Source: Chitinophagales bacterium
Lineage (GTDB): Bacteria; Bacteroidota; Bacteroidia; Chitinophagales; UBA10324
Assembly (NCBI GenBank): GCA_019694975.1
Contig: JAIBAY010000002.1
Coordinates: forward strand, 323,252-387,251
Reading direction: 5' to 3'
Length of the DNA: 64,000 nucleotides
The notes under the pieces: generated by a model
Seen by the model: only the letters and a program-made list of their open reading frames with translations
The model's database searches: none
Told to the model about the DNA's origin: nothing
Program-made: the position numbers and the translations under genes
Part shown: one piece after another, positions 17,324-27,722 of the stretch
How positions within the stretch are numbered: the stretch's first letter is position 1
Layout: every line of letters starts with the position of its first letter

Positions 17324-17932
17324 ATGACCGGTAAACGGGAACAAATACTGTGTGTCGCCGAAGAACTCTTTGCCGAAAAGGGGTTTGAAGGAACATCCGT
17401 CAGGGAGCTTGCCAGAAAAGCATCCATCAACATAGCCATGATTTCTTATTACTTCGGCTCCAAGGAAAAGCTTTTTGAAGCCATCGTGGAGTTCCGCACC
17501 AGCTATATCCGTGAAAAGCTGAAGCGCCTCAACCGCGATACTGTGCTGGATCCTTTTGTCAAAATGGACACAGCCATTGACTTGTACGTTGAGCGTATCT
17601 CCGCGCTCCCTCATTTTCATAAGATACTGCATCATGAACTGATGTTGCAACAACGGAGTAACATGCATAAAGCCATTACAGACATACTCCTGAGAAATTC
17701 AAAGGAGATGCAGAAGCTGATCATCGAAGGACAGCAGCTGGGATACTTCCGTGCGGCGGATGCTCAATTGCTGATTATTACCATCATCGGCACCATCAAT
17801 CAATGCACCATATCCAATGCCTTAAGCAGCCGTCTGCTTAAGCTTGGCAATGCGTCGATTTTTGATGCACAGCCAAAAAAAAGACTGAAGAATTATCTGA
17901 AAGCCCTGGTACGTTCTTACCTGTATAAATAA
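17324..17932 (+). CDS. TetR/AcrR family repressor
   Basis: 202 aa. The N-terminal helix-turn-helix domain (residues 1-50) reads in order REQILCVAEELFAEKGFEG, TSVRELARKASI and YYFGSKEKLF, the classic TetR DNA-binding signature. The remainder is the helical ligand-binding/dimer domain, which resembles the TetR_C_24 type regulators of drug pumps. It is the first gene of an operon with tolC-, hlyD- and emrB-like genes (36 bp to the next start). A palindrome overlaps its promoter, so autoregulation and control of the pump by a bound drug is the likely mode. Confidence 0.93.
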   Translation: MTGKREQILCVAEELFAEKGFEGTSVRELARKASINIAMISYYFGSKEKLFEAIVEFRTSYIREKLKRLNRDTVLDPFVKMDTAIDLYVERISALPHFHKILHHELMLQQRSNMHKAITDILLRNSKEMQKLIIEGQQLGYFRAADAQLLIITIIGTINQCTISNALSSRLLKLGNASIFDAQPKKRLKNYLKALVRSYLYK

Positions 17933-17968
17933 ATTTCATTTTCCAATCATAACTATTACGCTGGTAAT

Positions 17969-19321
17969 ATGAAAGTTTTCTCAATAAAAATTATCGCCTC
18001 TCCGGTGATTTTTTTCATGAGCCTGCCACTCATTTCACTGACACGTTTGCTGGCACAACCTGCTCCCACAATCAGTTTAACGGAAGCGGTTCAAATGGGT
18101 ATGCAAAACAGCCGTCAATTGCAGATCACACAGGCAAAAGCTGCAGCAGCCGATGCAAAAAACAAAGAGACATATGACCTTGCCTATCCCATGGTCAATT
18201 TGTCCGCAAGTTATTCGCGGCTGAGCGAAGTACCGGCCTACCTTATTCAATACCCGGGTGAAACGGAGGCACATGAGTTGTTCCCGGTTTACCTGAACAG
18301 CTACCAATCCAGGCTATCAGCCAGTGAACTGGTTTTTGCAGGACTGCGATTGAAATACGGCAAGTCGTCAGCAGATTATCTTAACCTCGCTGCTGCCATG
18401 GATGTTGACAAGGATAAAGATGAAGTGGCATTTAACATCGTTGCAGCCTACTTTAATATTTACAAACTGATGCAGGGTGTAACCATTATTAATCAAAACC
18501 TTGACCTCGTAAAACAAAGGATTAAAGAACTGCAGGACGGTGAAAGAGAAGGTATCGTATTGCAGAATGATGTTGTGAGGGCACAACTGCAACAATCAAA
18601 TTTTGAGCTTTCAGCCATTGACGCCGACAATGCCTTGAAAACTGCCGTTTATAACTTTAACCTGCTCATTGGTATCACTCCACCCGAAACGCAAACACAA
18701 ATTGATACCGGCAGCTTATTTACGAATCCTTCGCTGAAAACACTCGATGAATACCAGCTGATTGCTGCCACCACACGTTCCGATCTTCAGTCACTGAAAA
18801 CGCGCAACCTTGCGGCGATGAATAACCTGGTGGTTGAGCAGAAAGATTATTGGCCAACTGTTTTTGTTGGCGGCAATGTGTATTACGGAAATCCCAACAC
18901 CCGTTACATCCCGCCTGTTGATCAGTTTAAATTAACATGGGACATCGGCGCCAACCTCAACTGGAACCTGACTACGCTATTCACCAATAAGCACCAGGTT
19001 GCAGAAAACAAGGCCATCGTGCTACAGGGCACAACTGCTTATGATCAGCTCAGTGATGCCATTAAATCAGATGTGTACTCCAGCTATCTCGGCTATTCAG
19101 AATCGACCGAGAAGCTCAGGACACTGGAGAAAGCACAGGCGCAGGCAACGGAGAATTATAATTTGATGAATTCAAGATACAATAACAGCGTTGCACTCTT
19201 CAGCGACCTGATCGACGCACAATCTTACCTCCTGCTGGCACAAATCAACTATGCGCTTGGAAAGGCAGATGTACAGGTAGCTTATTACAAATTACTGAAA
19301 GCAACAGGAACCATTCAATAA
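17969..19321 (+). CDS. TolC-family outer membrane efflux protein
   Basis: 450 aa with a signal peptide ending near LAQPAP (about residue 30). Two OEP repeats are visible: ISLTEAVQMGMQNSRQLQIT starts the first, followed by a long coiled region (VKQRIKELQDGEREGIVLQN), and the second begins near DEYQLIAATTRSDLQSL. It forms the outer-membrane channel of the tripartite pump encoded by the next two genes. It is co-transcribed with TetR upstream and with the membrane-fusion protein 31 bp downstream. Confidence 0.93.
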   Translation: MKVFSIKIIASPVIFFMSLPLISLTRLLAQPAPTISLTEAVQMGMQNSRQLQITQAKAAAADAKNKETYDLAYPMVNLSASYSRLSEVPAYLIQYPGETEAHELFPVYLNSYQSRLSASELVFAGLRLKYGKSSADYLNLAAAMDVDKDKDEVAFNIVAAYFNIYKLMQGVTIINQNLDLVKQRIKELQDGEREGIVLQNDVVRAQLQQSNFELSAIDADNALKTAVYNFNLLIGITPPETQTQIDTGSLFTNPSLKTLDEYQLIAATTRSDLQSLKTRNLAAMNNLVVEQKDYWPTVFVGGNVYYGNPNTRYIPPVDQFKLTWDIGANLNWNLTTLFTNKHQVAENKAIVLQGTTAYDQLSDAIKSDVYSSYLGYSESTEKLRTLEKAQAQATENYNLMNSRYNNSVALFSDLIDAQSYLLLAQINYALGKADVQVAYYKLLKATGTIQ

Positions 19322-19352
19322 AACATTCAGGAATCAATCAAACGCACGCTAC

Positions 19353-20384
19353 ATGAAAGCAAGCAAATCAAGAAGAATAATACTCCCGGTCATACTGGGA
19401 ATTATAGTAGCCGGTGGTATCGGATATGGCATCAGTCAATACTTTTATTCCTTACACCATGAATATACCGATGATGCGCAGGTTGACAGTGATATCAGTC
19501 CGGTTGTTACACGCGTTACCGGCTACGTCGACAGTATTTATTTTGAAGAAAATCAACCCGTGAAAAAGGGACAGCTACTGATTAAGCTGGACGACCGCGA
19601 CTTGCGCATCAAGGTACAGCAGTCGCAGGCTGCACTCGATAATGCTATGGCAAATGTTACCGTTGCACGGGCCAATCTGACTGCCAGCCATGCTGGCAAT
19701 GATGCCGCCAAAGCCAATGTTGAGAACGCAAAAATTAAATTATGGAAAGCCACACAGGATTTCCAGCGTTATCAAAACCTGTTGGCTGACAAATCCACAA
19801 CACAGCAACAATTTGATGCCGCTAAGGCTGAAAAAGAATCAGCTGAAGCGCAACTGCAGCTTGCCGAAAAACAACTCGTTACCGGTAACGTTCAGACAAA
19901 AGTTACTGCAGAACAGATATTGGTGGCACAATCCAACGTAGAAGCAAAGCAGGCAGAACTCGATTATGCTGTGCTTCAGTTATCCTATGCAACCATTAAG
20001 GCACCGGCTTCAGGCATAGCATCTAAAAAAACCGCACAGCCCGGGCAGCTGGTACAGGCCGGGCAGACCCTTTTCACGATAGTGGCTGATTCAAATGTTT
20101 ATGTGGTCGCTAATTTCAAAGAAACACAACTTGACCGGATGAAGGTTGGACAGCATGTATCTATTAAGGCAGATGCTTTCCCGGGCAATGACCTGGATGG
20201 AGCTGTCTATTCTTTCTCACCGGCCACGGGTGCAAAATTTTCATTGCTGCCACCTGATAATGCCACCGGTAATTTTGTAAAAGTCATTCAGCGTGTGCCG
20301 GTAAAAATCAAACTTGCCCATTCAGCGGAGCAGTCGCAACAATTGCGGCCCGGCATGAGTGTCAGGGTAACCGTTGATCTGTAA
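19353..20384 (+). CDS. HlyD/EmrA-family membrane fusion protein
   Basis: 343 aa. One N-terminal membrane anchor (about residues 9-29) precedes a periplasmic body. The lipoyl/barrel-sandwich half-motif reads VTGYVDSIYFEENQPVKKGQ, then an alpha-helical hairpin rich in Ala/Gln/Lys, the second half IKAPASGIASKKTAQPGQLV, and a beta-barrel domain with VVANFKETQLDRMKVGQ. The layout is that of EmrA. It links the inner-membrane EmrB-like transporter at 20440 with the TolC-like channel at 17969. Confidence 0.94.
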   Translation: MKASKSRRIILPVILGIIVAGGIGYGISQYFYSLHHEYTDDAQVDSDISPVVTRVTGYVDSIYFEENQPVKKGQLLIKLDDRDLRIKVQQSQAALDNAMANVTVARANLTASHAGNDAAKANVENAKIKLWKATQDFQRYQNLLADKSTTQQQFDAAKAEKESAEAQLQLAEKQLVTGNVQTKVTAEQILVAQSNVEAKQAELDYAVLQLSYATIKAPASGIASKKTAQPGQLVQAGQTLFTIVADSNVYVVANFKETQLDRMKVGQHVSIKADAFPGNDLDGAVYSFSPATGAKFSLLPPDNATGNFVKVIQRVPVKIKLAHSAEQSQQLRPGMSVRVTVDL

Positions 20385-20439
20385 CGGCAGCCGCATTCCT
20401 GATCATGAAGCAATTCACCTAAAGCAGTAAAGAAAAAAT

Positions 20440-21993
20440 ATGGCTGAATCCGGATTCAGAAAATGGATCATCACGCTTACTGTTATTCTTGCCTCGTTGC
20501 TGGAATTGATTGATACCACCGTTGTAAATGTATCGCTGCCACAGATTATGGGCAACCTTGGAGCAACCTTAGAAGATGTGGGTTGGGTGGTTACTGCCTA
20601 TGCCGTTGCAAACGTCATCATTCTTCCGATGTCGGGATGGCTATCCCTGAAATTCGGACGAAGAAATTACTTCCTGTTTTCCATCATCCTGTTTACCGTT
20701 GCTTCATTTTTTTGCGGTAATGCACAAAATATATGGGAACTGATTCTCTTCCGTTTCATACAGGGTTTAGGCGGCGGCGGACTGCTTTCCACCGCACAAG
20801 CCATCCTGATTGAGACCTGGCCGAAAGAACAATTGGGTATGGCCACTGCCATGTTTGGTTTGGGCGTTGTGGTAGGTCCCACGTTAGGGCCGACAATGGG
20901 TGGTTATATCACTGATCATTTTTCATGGCCCTGGATTTTTTATATTAATATTCCGCTGGGCATTATTGCCACCTTTTTTACCCTTGAATATATCAGGGGG
21001 CAGCGTGATCACAGCATGTCGGAGCAACGCATTGACTGGTTGGGTATCTTTCTGCTTACCATAAGCGTAGGCTCATTGCAGGTGGTACTGGAACGGGGTG
21101 AAAGTGAAGACTGGTTTCAGGCACCTTATATCATGGTGCTGGCCATCGTTGCCGCTATTGGGTCAGTGGCTTTTGTCTGGCAGGAACTTACCATACCCAA
21201 TCCCGTGGTGAACATCCGGATACTCCGGAACCGCAGCTTTACCATCGGCATATTTCTGACTTTCATACTTGGCTTCGGATTATTTGGTTCTGTGTTCATC
21301 TTCCCGGTGTTTGCACAAAGCCTTCTCGGGTTTTCCGCGCAGCAAACAGGTGAAATGCTGATACCGGGCGGATTGGTTACCATATTCATGATGCCTATGG
21401 TTGGTGTATTACTGAGAAAAGGTATTCCGCCGCAGATCATGGCAGCGGCAGGCTTCATATTATTCTTTGTCTTCACCGAGCTGCTGCGGCAATCTACACT
21501 CGCATCAGGATGGAATGATTTTATTCTGCCACTGATCATTCGCGGCATGGGACTCAGTTTATTATTTGTGCCGCTGACGACGCTGGCCCTCTCCGGATTA
21601 CAGGGTAAAGATATTGCACAGGGAACAGGCCTCAACAACATGATGCGTCAGCTCGGCGGTTCTTTCGGCATAGCCATTATCACTACCCTGCTGCATTTGC
21701 GGCAGGGTTATCACCGCAATATCCTGTTGGAGCATGTTAATGCTTATAACCCTGCATTTACAGAACGATTTAACAAACTGGTTAACGGTTTTCTTTCAAG
21801 AGGATTTTCAACAATAGATGCGCAACAGGCCGCGTACAGGGCGTTGGAAGGCGCTGTGGTAAAGCAGACCTATCTGCTCTCTTACCTGGATGGCTTTTAT
21901 TTCGTGGGTATTTTCTTTTTGTTCTGTATTCCATTATTGTTTCTGCAGCCGCTCAGGGTGAAGAGTGGCAGCATTGCCGTTGATGCGCATTAA
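20440..21993 (+). CDS. DHA2-family (EmrB-type) drug:H+ antiporter
   Basis: 517 aa, 14 predicted membrane segments. Features of the DHA2 family: LLELIDTTVVNVSLPQI in helix 1, motif A between helices 2 and 3 (GWLSLKFGRRNYF), IQGLGGGGLLSTAQ, and motif C VVVGPTLGPTMGG. It exports hydrophobic drugs together with the EmrA-like and TolC-like partners upstream. The gap to hlyD is 55 bp and to the oxidoreductase downstream 26 bp, so all five genes from TetR on may be one transcript. Confidence 0.95.
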   Translation: MAESGFRKWIITLTVILASLLELIDTTVVNVSLPQIMGNLGATLEDVGWVVTAYAVANVIILPMSGWLSLKFGRRNYFLFSIILFTVASFFCGNAQNIWELILFRFIQGLGGGGLLSTAQAILIETWPKEQLGMATAMFGLGVVVGPTLGPTMGGYITDHFSWPWIFYINIPLGIIATFFTLEYIRGQRDHSMSEQRIDWLGIFLLTISVGSLQVVLERGESEDWFQAPYIMVLAIVAAIGSVAFVWQELTIPNPVVNIRILRNRSFTIGIFLTFILGFGLFGSVFIFPVFAQSLLGFSAQQTGEMLIPGGLVTIFMMPMVGVLLRKGIPPQIMAAAGFILFFVFTELLRQSTLASGWNDFILPLIIRGMGLSLLFVPLTTLALSGLQGKDIAQGTGLNNMMRQLGGSFGIAIITTLLHLRQGYHRNILLEHVNAYNPAFTERFNKLVNGFLSRGFSTIDAQQAAYRALEGAVVKQTYLLSYLDGFYFVGIFFLFCIPLLFLQPLRVKSGSIAVDAH

Positions 21994-22019
21994 AAACATC
22001 TTTAAACCATACTGATCAT

Positions 22020-23078
22020 ATGCAAAAAATCGAAACGGGCATCATTGGCTTCGGCACCGGCGGACGTATATTTCATGCACCATTTGTTTATGGATCAGAC
22101 CGCTTCCTGCTGAAGAAAATATGCACCTCCCGTGCAGCAAGTGCAGATTTGGCGCGGACATCATTTCCACAAACTGAAATTGTTCCGCAGGCAGATTCAC
22201 TCATTAACGATGCATCAATCGAACTCATCATCATTGCCACTCCCAATACTTCTCATCTCACGCTCGCAAAAAAAGCGTTGCTGGCTGGTAAACACGTTAT
22301 CGTAGAAAAACCATTCACCATCAAGGTGGCAGAGGCAGATGAGCTCATTGCACTGGCTGCAAAGCAGGATCGCCTGTTAACGGTTCATCATAACCGCAGA
22401 TGGGACAGTGATTTCAAAACGGTAAAAAAAATAATTGATCAAAAACTGCTGGGAATACTGGTGGAATATGAAGCGCACTTCGACCGCTTCAGAAATGAAA
22501 TAAAAACGGATTCGTGGCGGGAAACAGAGACTGCAGGAGCAGGCATCCTGTATGACCTTGGTGCACATCTCATTGATCAGGCGCTGTGCCTTTTTGGTAT
22601 GCCGGCTGAATTATTTTCCCACCTGCAGGTGCAGCGGCCCGGAGGTAAATCCATTGACTATTTTGAACTGCTGCTGTTTTATCATGGTTTGAAAGTTACC
22701 TTGAAGGCCGGAATGCTGGTAAGAGAACCACTGCCGCATTTTATCTTATCAGGAACACAGGGATCATTTGTGAAGTATGGCATGGATACGCAGGAAGTGG
22801 CGCTGAAGAACGGATTAACACCATTCAACAGCCTGAACTGGGGTGAAGAACCGGATACTATCTGGGGAAGAATCAATACAGACATTAACGGTGTTCATCA
22901 GCATGGCAGCATCAAAAGCGAAAAAGGTGATTACCCTGCCTTCTATGAAAATATATACAATGCCATCCGTTTTAATGCACCGCTGGCAGTTACTGCGCAG
23001 CAGGCAAGAGATACCATAAAAATTATTGAGCTGGCACTGAAAAGTAATTCAGAGAAACGGACAATTCGCGTTGCCTGA
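22020..23078 (+). CDS. Gfo/Idh/MocA-family NAD(P)-dependent oxidoreductase
   Basis: 352 aa. It has an N-terminal Rossmann fold with GIIGFGTGGRIFHAP, the family-specific strand IELIIIATPNTSH, and the catalytic EKP motif in GKHVIVEKPFTIK. The C-terminal alpha/beta dimer domain contains GAGILYDLGAHLIDQAL, with the conserved DxGxHxxD arrangement. Members oxidise sugars or inositols, and this one resembles the YdgJ/YhhX subgroup. The substrate cannot be determined. It follows the EmrB-like gene by 26 bp in the same direction; any functional link to efflux is unclear. Confidence 0.92.
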   Translation: MQKIETGIIGFGTGGRIFHAPFVYGSDRFLLKKICTSRAASADLARTSFPQTEIVPQADSLINDASIELIIIATPNTSHLTLAKKALLAGKHVIVEKPFTIKVAEADELIALAAKQDRLLTVHHNRRWDSDFKTVKKIIDQKLLGILVEYEAHFDRFRNEIKTDSWRETETAGAGILYDLGAHLIDQALCLFGMPAELFSHLQVQRPGGKSIDYFELLLFYHGLKVTLKAGMLVREPLPHFILSGTQGSFVKYGMDTQEVALKNGLTPFNSLNWGEEPDTIWGRINTDINGVHQHGSIKSEKGDYPAFYENIYNAIRFNAPLAVTAQQARDTIKIIELALKSNSEKRTIRVA

Positions 23079-23328
23079 TGATACGTTAAGGATTCTTCCT
23101 ACAATCAGCCTTAAGATAATCTTCGCGACAGCAATGACGCTTTCATTTCTCCAAAACATCCAAATGCACCCGCTTATCAGCACGGCTTGTTGTAGTGCCT
23201 CTGCAACAACCTCCTGCTGTATATTAATACAGCATACCGCAGATTAATCTATGAGTATAAAACCATCTACAAAAACTATTCAATAACCTTTACACAGTTA
23301 TCAGCAGCAGCGGAAGCGATAAAATGAA
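23079..23328. other. Intergenic region between convergent genes
   Basis: About 250 bp after the oxidoreductase stop. A weak TTAAGG/CCTTAA inverted repeat near 23093-23120 lacks a T-run. No protein-like frame is visible. Confidence 0.5.
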
Positions 23329-23358
23329 AAGGCTTCCGACATTTTTATCGGAAGCCTT
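23321..23358 (-). terminator. Rho-independent terminator of the M36-like protease gene
   Basis: AAGGCTTCCGA (23329-23339) pairs perfectly with TCGGAAGCCTT (23348-23358) across an 8-nt loop. On the minus strand it is followed by TTCATTTT. It lies 31 bp past the stop of the leftward protease gene. Confidence 0.8.
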
Positions 23359-23389
23359 CTGCTCTGCGAAGTATGATAATTTAATACGC

Positions 23390-26317
23390 TTACTGCACCA
23401 CAATTTTTCTGCTGCCGGTAAATTTTTCAGCATTTACAAGTAAGGTATATATACCAGATGGCAAGCCATCAACAGGCACGTATAACTGATTGATGGACCC
23501 ATCAATGGCAGTGCTATAGACGGCGCGGCCCAACGTATTGATCAGTTCCACTTTCGTAGTGCCCGAAGAAATATTATTCCATTTCAGCATCACCTGATCA
23601 GTAGCAGGGTTTGGCGCAACAATGATGGCAATATTTTCCACCTCATGTATGCCGATGGTTGGATCACCCAATTCCCAAAGTACCACATCATCCACTGCGG
23701 CTTCCACCAGGCTGCCGCCTTCAAGATTAGCACCGGCAATGATGCTGTCTGAAGCAACAAAACGCAATTGCACCATATCCGTCAGTTCAACATAGTCTTT
23801 AATGCGGAAGGCATTGCCTCTCCACTGATGGTCGGCTGTATAAGTAACTTCCACAGGAACCCAAATGCCATTGCCGTTCGTGATATGCACCTTCCACGAG
23901 TCATTGCCCGGATTGGCACCCTGATCATTCGAATACCAACGGTAATACGATATAGCTGGATTCTGATAAGCAGTGACATCGTATTTAGGCCCGTACAAAG
24001 TATTTTTTCCGGCATCACAATCATTGGTGCCCGCTCCTGATCCCGCGCTTGCATTTCCGGTAAAGGCGCAAAAGTTAAAGGTGTTATCATCTGTGTGGTC
24101 TTTGTCTGTCTGCACCATAGAATTAGGATCACCATTCACAAGGAAAGAACCGACCGGCTCATCGAAGGTCCAGGCGCCGGTCACCGCATCATCTGAAGGG
24201 TCAGATGGGATCCAGTCACCAAAATAAATTTCAAAATCCTCTTTTATCAGCTGATTAAACCCGACCAGTAGTTTGTAGGGCAGGTTAGGATCAGCCTGAA
24301 TGACTTTTGCAGGCTGCGTTAATGCCACGCTTCCGTAAATATCCGTTACGGTAAAATAGTAATCAACGATGGAACCCTGTGGCTGTGCCGGAATCTGACC
24401 CTGATAACTGGTTCCTGAAATCAAAGTCATGGGAGCGGATTGCCAGTCTGTGGCCGTATTGAGTTTATAATGTACAAAGGCATCACCGAAGTAGAGCGGA
24501 AAATCGGTACTGATGGAGGCCTGTATGGTAATCGGCGCAGCAGCTGACGTCACCAATGGTTCGGCATGAACAAGATTCACATCGCCGATGAGTGAAATTC
24601 CGTGTAACGCAAATGCGCTCAGGATAGCAATATCGTGCGGCGTGCCATTGGTAAGGTTAGCATCATCATCATCCGCTGTTAAGGCATCCAGCAATATATC
24701 GCGGTACACGCTTCCTTCCTGCCCCTGTGGCCCGTCTGCCAGGCCGAAGAGTGCTTCTGAAAATAAATTAAACATGATGTCCTTGTCGCCGATGTTGAGA
24801 CGGGTATCATACCAGCAACCGGCAATGATTTCGCCGTCAGCATGTACTTCACCCTGGATATCCTGCGGATAAACCTTCTTGTTGATATCGTAACGCCGAA
24901 CATATCCTTCCGGATCGGTATCAGAAAATCCTATGCCCAGAATGGGATTGTCGGTAATGCCAATCGCCCAGACATCGGAATAACCTTCATTCATGGCACC
25001 ATTATCGAGGCCATTGCCATAAAGATCATGTAAGCGCATATCAATGCCATGTCCATACTCGTGATACACCACATCACCGGCAAGAGCAAGGTCATAGCAG
25101 CCGCTGCCCTGCTGGTAGAAATTAATGGAGGTACCGTCATAAAAGGCATTACAGCTGCCATCGGTACGTTCAACGCGTGTGATCAGTGATTCATCCATAC
25201 TTTCGTAATCCGGCAGATGCATTTTCATGAATTTATGCACCACGTTTGCATGATAGTATGCGCTGCGTTTTTCAATGCTTGCATGCGTATCGAAAGAAAC
25301 GGTATTGAACCCGGTAACAAGGCCGGTAGTGAAAGTTGTGAGTGCCACACTGGAATTGCCGGATACTACCGTTGACCATTTTCCGGCCAGCGCAATAGTT
25401 GAATTTACCGGTAGCGCGATACTGCCCAAGAGCAATATTCCGGTTGAATCGGTGTAATAATCTGTTCCTGCAATCGTCACCTTCAGGTCGGGCAGGTTAC
25501 GCACTACGTCCGGTTCCCATGGGTTAGGATCAGCAACGGTAGCCTGCACAAGCAATTCATCATCGAAGTTGCATACCTGGTTGCTCCGGTAAAGCACTTC
25601 ACCGTTATTGGCATCCACCAGTGTATAATACCTTGCAGGATATCCTTCCGTATTGTTGCAGGAAACAGTGGCTTCATAAACCAGCCGGTAAGTATAAGTA
25701 TCGCCGGCAGGAACCGGAAGTACCTTTACACCTGGTGTAACAGCCGTGGCCGTTACCTGATAACCGATTCCGCCGGCAGCGTAAGAAGCGATGACCGACG
25801 AAGGCAGTGAAGGAGTTGTGCTGATCTGAATATTATTAAAAACATCGGCACCAAACAAAACAACTTTGTTGTCTTTGGTAAAACGAACCGTAACGCGGCT
25901 GTTCAGCACCTCAAGGCCCGCATACTTTTGATAAAAATCAACATAATAATATTTGGCTGATGCATGTGCGCTCCTGAGCACCAATTGATCCGTTGCTATA
26001 TTAAATGAAGACATTTCATCATTAATAAACTGCAGTGCTTTTGCTGCCGGATCACCGCTACCGGTAAGTAATATACCGTTCCCATAAGCCCTGTGTGGCA
26101 TGCTGCTGCGCTCGTCAAACACTACTTTCCAGCCCTGGTGCTTATTATTGAATTGAAGCCAGGGCTTTCCCTGCCGCAGTAGTTGCTGCCGGCTGTAATT
26201 CAGCTGTTCCCTGTTGTTGGTAATATAGCTGCGATTGTATGGATCGCTCTTCGTTGCGGCCTGCAGCATTAAAGCGAAACCTGACAGGAGGAGTAAAAGC
26301 GTAAAGTGTCTGATCAT
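23390..26317 (-). CDS. Secreted M36/fungalysin-like zinc metalloprotease with T9SS sorting domain
   Basis: 975 aa. A signal peptide (MIRHFTLLLLLSGFALMLQA) is followed by an FTP-like propeptide (about 60-200, with LEVLNSRVTVRFTKDNKV). The catalytic domain has HEYGH at 419-423 and the downstream zinc ligand Glu444 within GAMNEGYSD, the arrangement of gluzincins of the M4/M36 type. Residues of about 600-890 are beta-rich accessory domains, and the end is a type A sorting domain (APNPATDQVMLKW, GLPSGIYTLLV, RKIVVQ). It is likely an extracellular digestive protease processed by removal of the propeptide, with its own terminator. Confidence 0.9.
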   Translation of the reverse strand: MIRHFTLLLLLSGFALMLQAATKSDPYNRSYITNNREQLNYSRQQLLRQGKPWLQFNNKHQGWKVVFDERSSMPHRAYGNGILLTGSGDPAAKALQFINDEMSSFNIATDQLVLRSAHASAKYYYVDFYQKYAGLEVLNSRVTVRFTKDNKVVLFGADVFNNIQISTTPSLPSSVIASYAAGGIGYQVTATAVTPGVKVLPVPAGDTYTYRLVYEATVSCNNTEGYPARYYTLVDANNGEVLYRSNQVCNFDDELLVQATVADPNPWEPDVVRNLPDLKVTIAGTDYYTDSTGILLLGSIALPVNSTIALAGKWSTVVSGNSSVALTTFTTGLVTGFNTVSFDTHASIEKRSAYYHANVVHKFMKMHLPDYESMDESLITRVERTDGSCNAFYDGTSINFYQQGSGCYDLALAGDVVYHEYGHGIDMRLHDLYGNGLDNGAMNEGYSDVWAIGITDNPILGIGFSDTDPEGYVRRYDINKKVYPQDIQGEVHADGEIIAGCWYDTRLNIGDKDIMFNLFSEALFGLADGPQGQEGSVYRDILLDALTADDDDANLTNGTPHDIAILSAFALHGISLIGDVNLVHAEPLVTSAAAPITIQASISTDFPLYFGDAFVHYKLNTATDWQSAPMTLISGTSYQGQIPAQPQGSIVDYYFTVTDIYGSVALTQPAKVIQADPNLPYKLLVGFNQLIKEDFEIYFGDWIPSDPSDDAVTGAWTFDEPVGSFLVNGDPNSMVQTDKDHTDDNTFNFCAFTGNASAGSGAGTNDCDAGKNTLYGPKYDVTAYQNPAISYYRWYSNDQGANPGNDSWKVHITNGNGIWVPVEVTYTADHQWRGNAFRIKDYVELTDMVQLRFVASDSIIAGANLEGGSLVEAAVDDVVLWELGDPTIGIHEVENIAIIVAPNPATDQVMLKWNNISSGTTKVELINTLGRAVYSTAIDGSINQLYVPVDGLPSGIYTLLVNAEKFTGSRKIVVQ

Positions 26318-26581
26318 GGCAATTGGGGGTTGGGTTGGATTGTTGTATTAAAAGACCTTCTTCGTCTGCCGGTTGTATTATGCCGGCAACCTGGCGAGAT
26401 GATGAAATGATCAATGATGGTTTGTAATAACAGGTGGCAAAATACATTTTTTTCCCGATCGTGACACCATCAAAACTTAGGATTACCCACAATGCAATGC
26501 GGCATTTCAACGGCAGCAAGAATACAAATGAACGGGCCGGAGATAACAGGCGGTTTTTTAGCGGAATGATAACACATTTGA
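26318..26581. other. Intergenic region upstream of the protease
   Basis: 264 bp. No TAnnTTTG match, no protein-like frame and no repeat seen. Confidence 0.5.
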
Positions 26582-27571
26582 TTAATGCTGCCTTGCCTGC
26601 TGAGCTGATGATGACTGTTGCGGTAAATCTACCTGCTCATAATCACTGATGCGGTCAAGATAGTGGATGGTTGGGCCATCCTGCTGTGATTCAAAGTTGA
26701 TAATAAACTTCGCTCCCCAAACGAGTTCGGAGGCGCGATAGGAAATACGGTAATGAACATTTTGAGAAAATGTTTCGTCATAAGCTTTAAAAAAGACAAG
26801 CAGTTCCATATCCTCCGCCTCCATCATTTCCTTTGTATAACCGTATAACAGGCTTTCAGGTGTAACAGGATGAACAATGGTCCAAGACAACGGGAACATG
26901 CCGACCTTGCTGCGCTCAAGATCCAGCGGATAAAATCTGCGCACAGCCTTTCCTTTTTCAATAGTTGCCTTTGACATCGTTACCTGCACCTCCACCTCAG
27001 CCAATTGTGTTTTTCTTCCATTCGCTATTCTGAACATTAAGCCCATGCCCTCTTTATAGGGCGCCATCAGCAGATTTTTGCTGTGCAGCAGCCGGGCATT
27101 GGGCCTAGAAAACCGACCATACAGTAAGCCTGTAGCAAGTGCAAAAGTGAGAATGCCCAGCATTGATTCAAAAGTGGCCACAAAGCTTATCACAATACCT
27201 ACCGGTGCGATACGGCCGTATCCTACTGTTGTAAGGGATTGTGCACTAAAGAAAAAAGCATGCAGAAACTCCTCCAGTTTAGAATGTCCTTCATAAGCAG
27301 TAAGATGTTCAACACCAATCAGGAAATAGCCTATAGCAAAGATGGAGTTGGCAACAACAAATGCAATAAAAACAATGATACAGAACTTAAGCAAGGGCAT
27401 GTTAATCAGCTCGAGGTAAAGATCTCCGGGCCTGAACCAGTTGAGTCCGCGGTATTCAATATTGAATGATCCGTTGGCAGCAATAGCGCGTTGATTTCTC
27501 GCCTGCGCATTGGTGCTTAGACCGGTATCATTGTCCTCTTTTATAGCTGTCGCTTTGCGAGTATTTGACAT
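26582..27571 (-). CDS. Inward-rectifier (KirBac-type) potassium channel
   Basis: 329 aa. Two membrane helices (about 62-84 and 124-150) bracket a pore helix and the selectivity filter TTVGYG at 114-119. A slide helix with WFRPGDLYLELINMPL precedes the first. The C-terminal half is the cytoplasmic immunoglobulin-like Kir domain (LMFRIANGRKTQLAEVEVQV, FPLSWTIVHPVTPES, YRASELVWGAKFI). This combination is diagnostic for Kir channels. It passes potassium passively. It lies 151 bp downstream of the kup gene in the same direction, so channel and active uptake carrier are neighbours. Confidence 0.95.
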   Translation of the reverse strand: MSNTRKATAIKEDNDTGLSTNAQARNQRAIAANGSFNIEYRGLNWFRPGDLYLELINMPLLKFCIIVFIAFVVANSIFAIGYFLIGVEHLTAYEGHSKLEEFLHAFFFSAQSLTTVGYGRIAPVGIVISFVATFESMLGILTFALATGLLYGRFSRPNARLLHSKNLLMAPYKEGMGLMFRIANGRKTQLAEVEVQVTMSKATIEKGKAVRRFYPLDLERSKVGMFPLSWTIVHPVTPESLLYGYTKEMMEAEDMELLVFFKAYDETFSQNVHYRISYRASELVWGAKFIINFESQQDGPTIHYLDRISDYEQVDLPQQSSSAQQARQH

Positions 27572-27722
27572 GGATGCGAGTGTGTCAAGTTGAACCGAAG
27601 ATAATTAACTCTGTTAAAAACAGAGGAATTGAAACATTATATTGCAGACACTTCAGGAGGAGAAAACAAGTCCGGTAAGTATCAAGACTCTTCACTATCA
27701 TGACAAGCGAAACACAAAGCTA

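Noticed and set aside
27609-27625. CTCTGTT-AAA-AACAGAG inverted repeat between kup and the Kir gene
   Set aside because: A perfect 7-bp palindrome but with no T-run on either strand and no known operator; too little to call a terminator or site.
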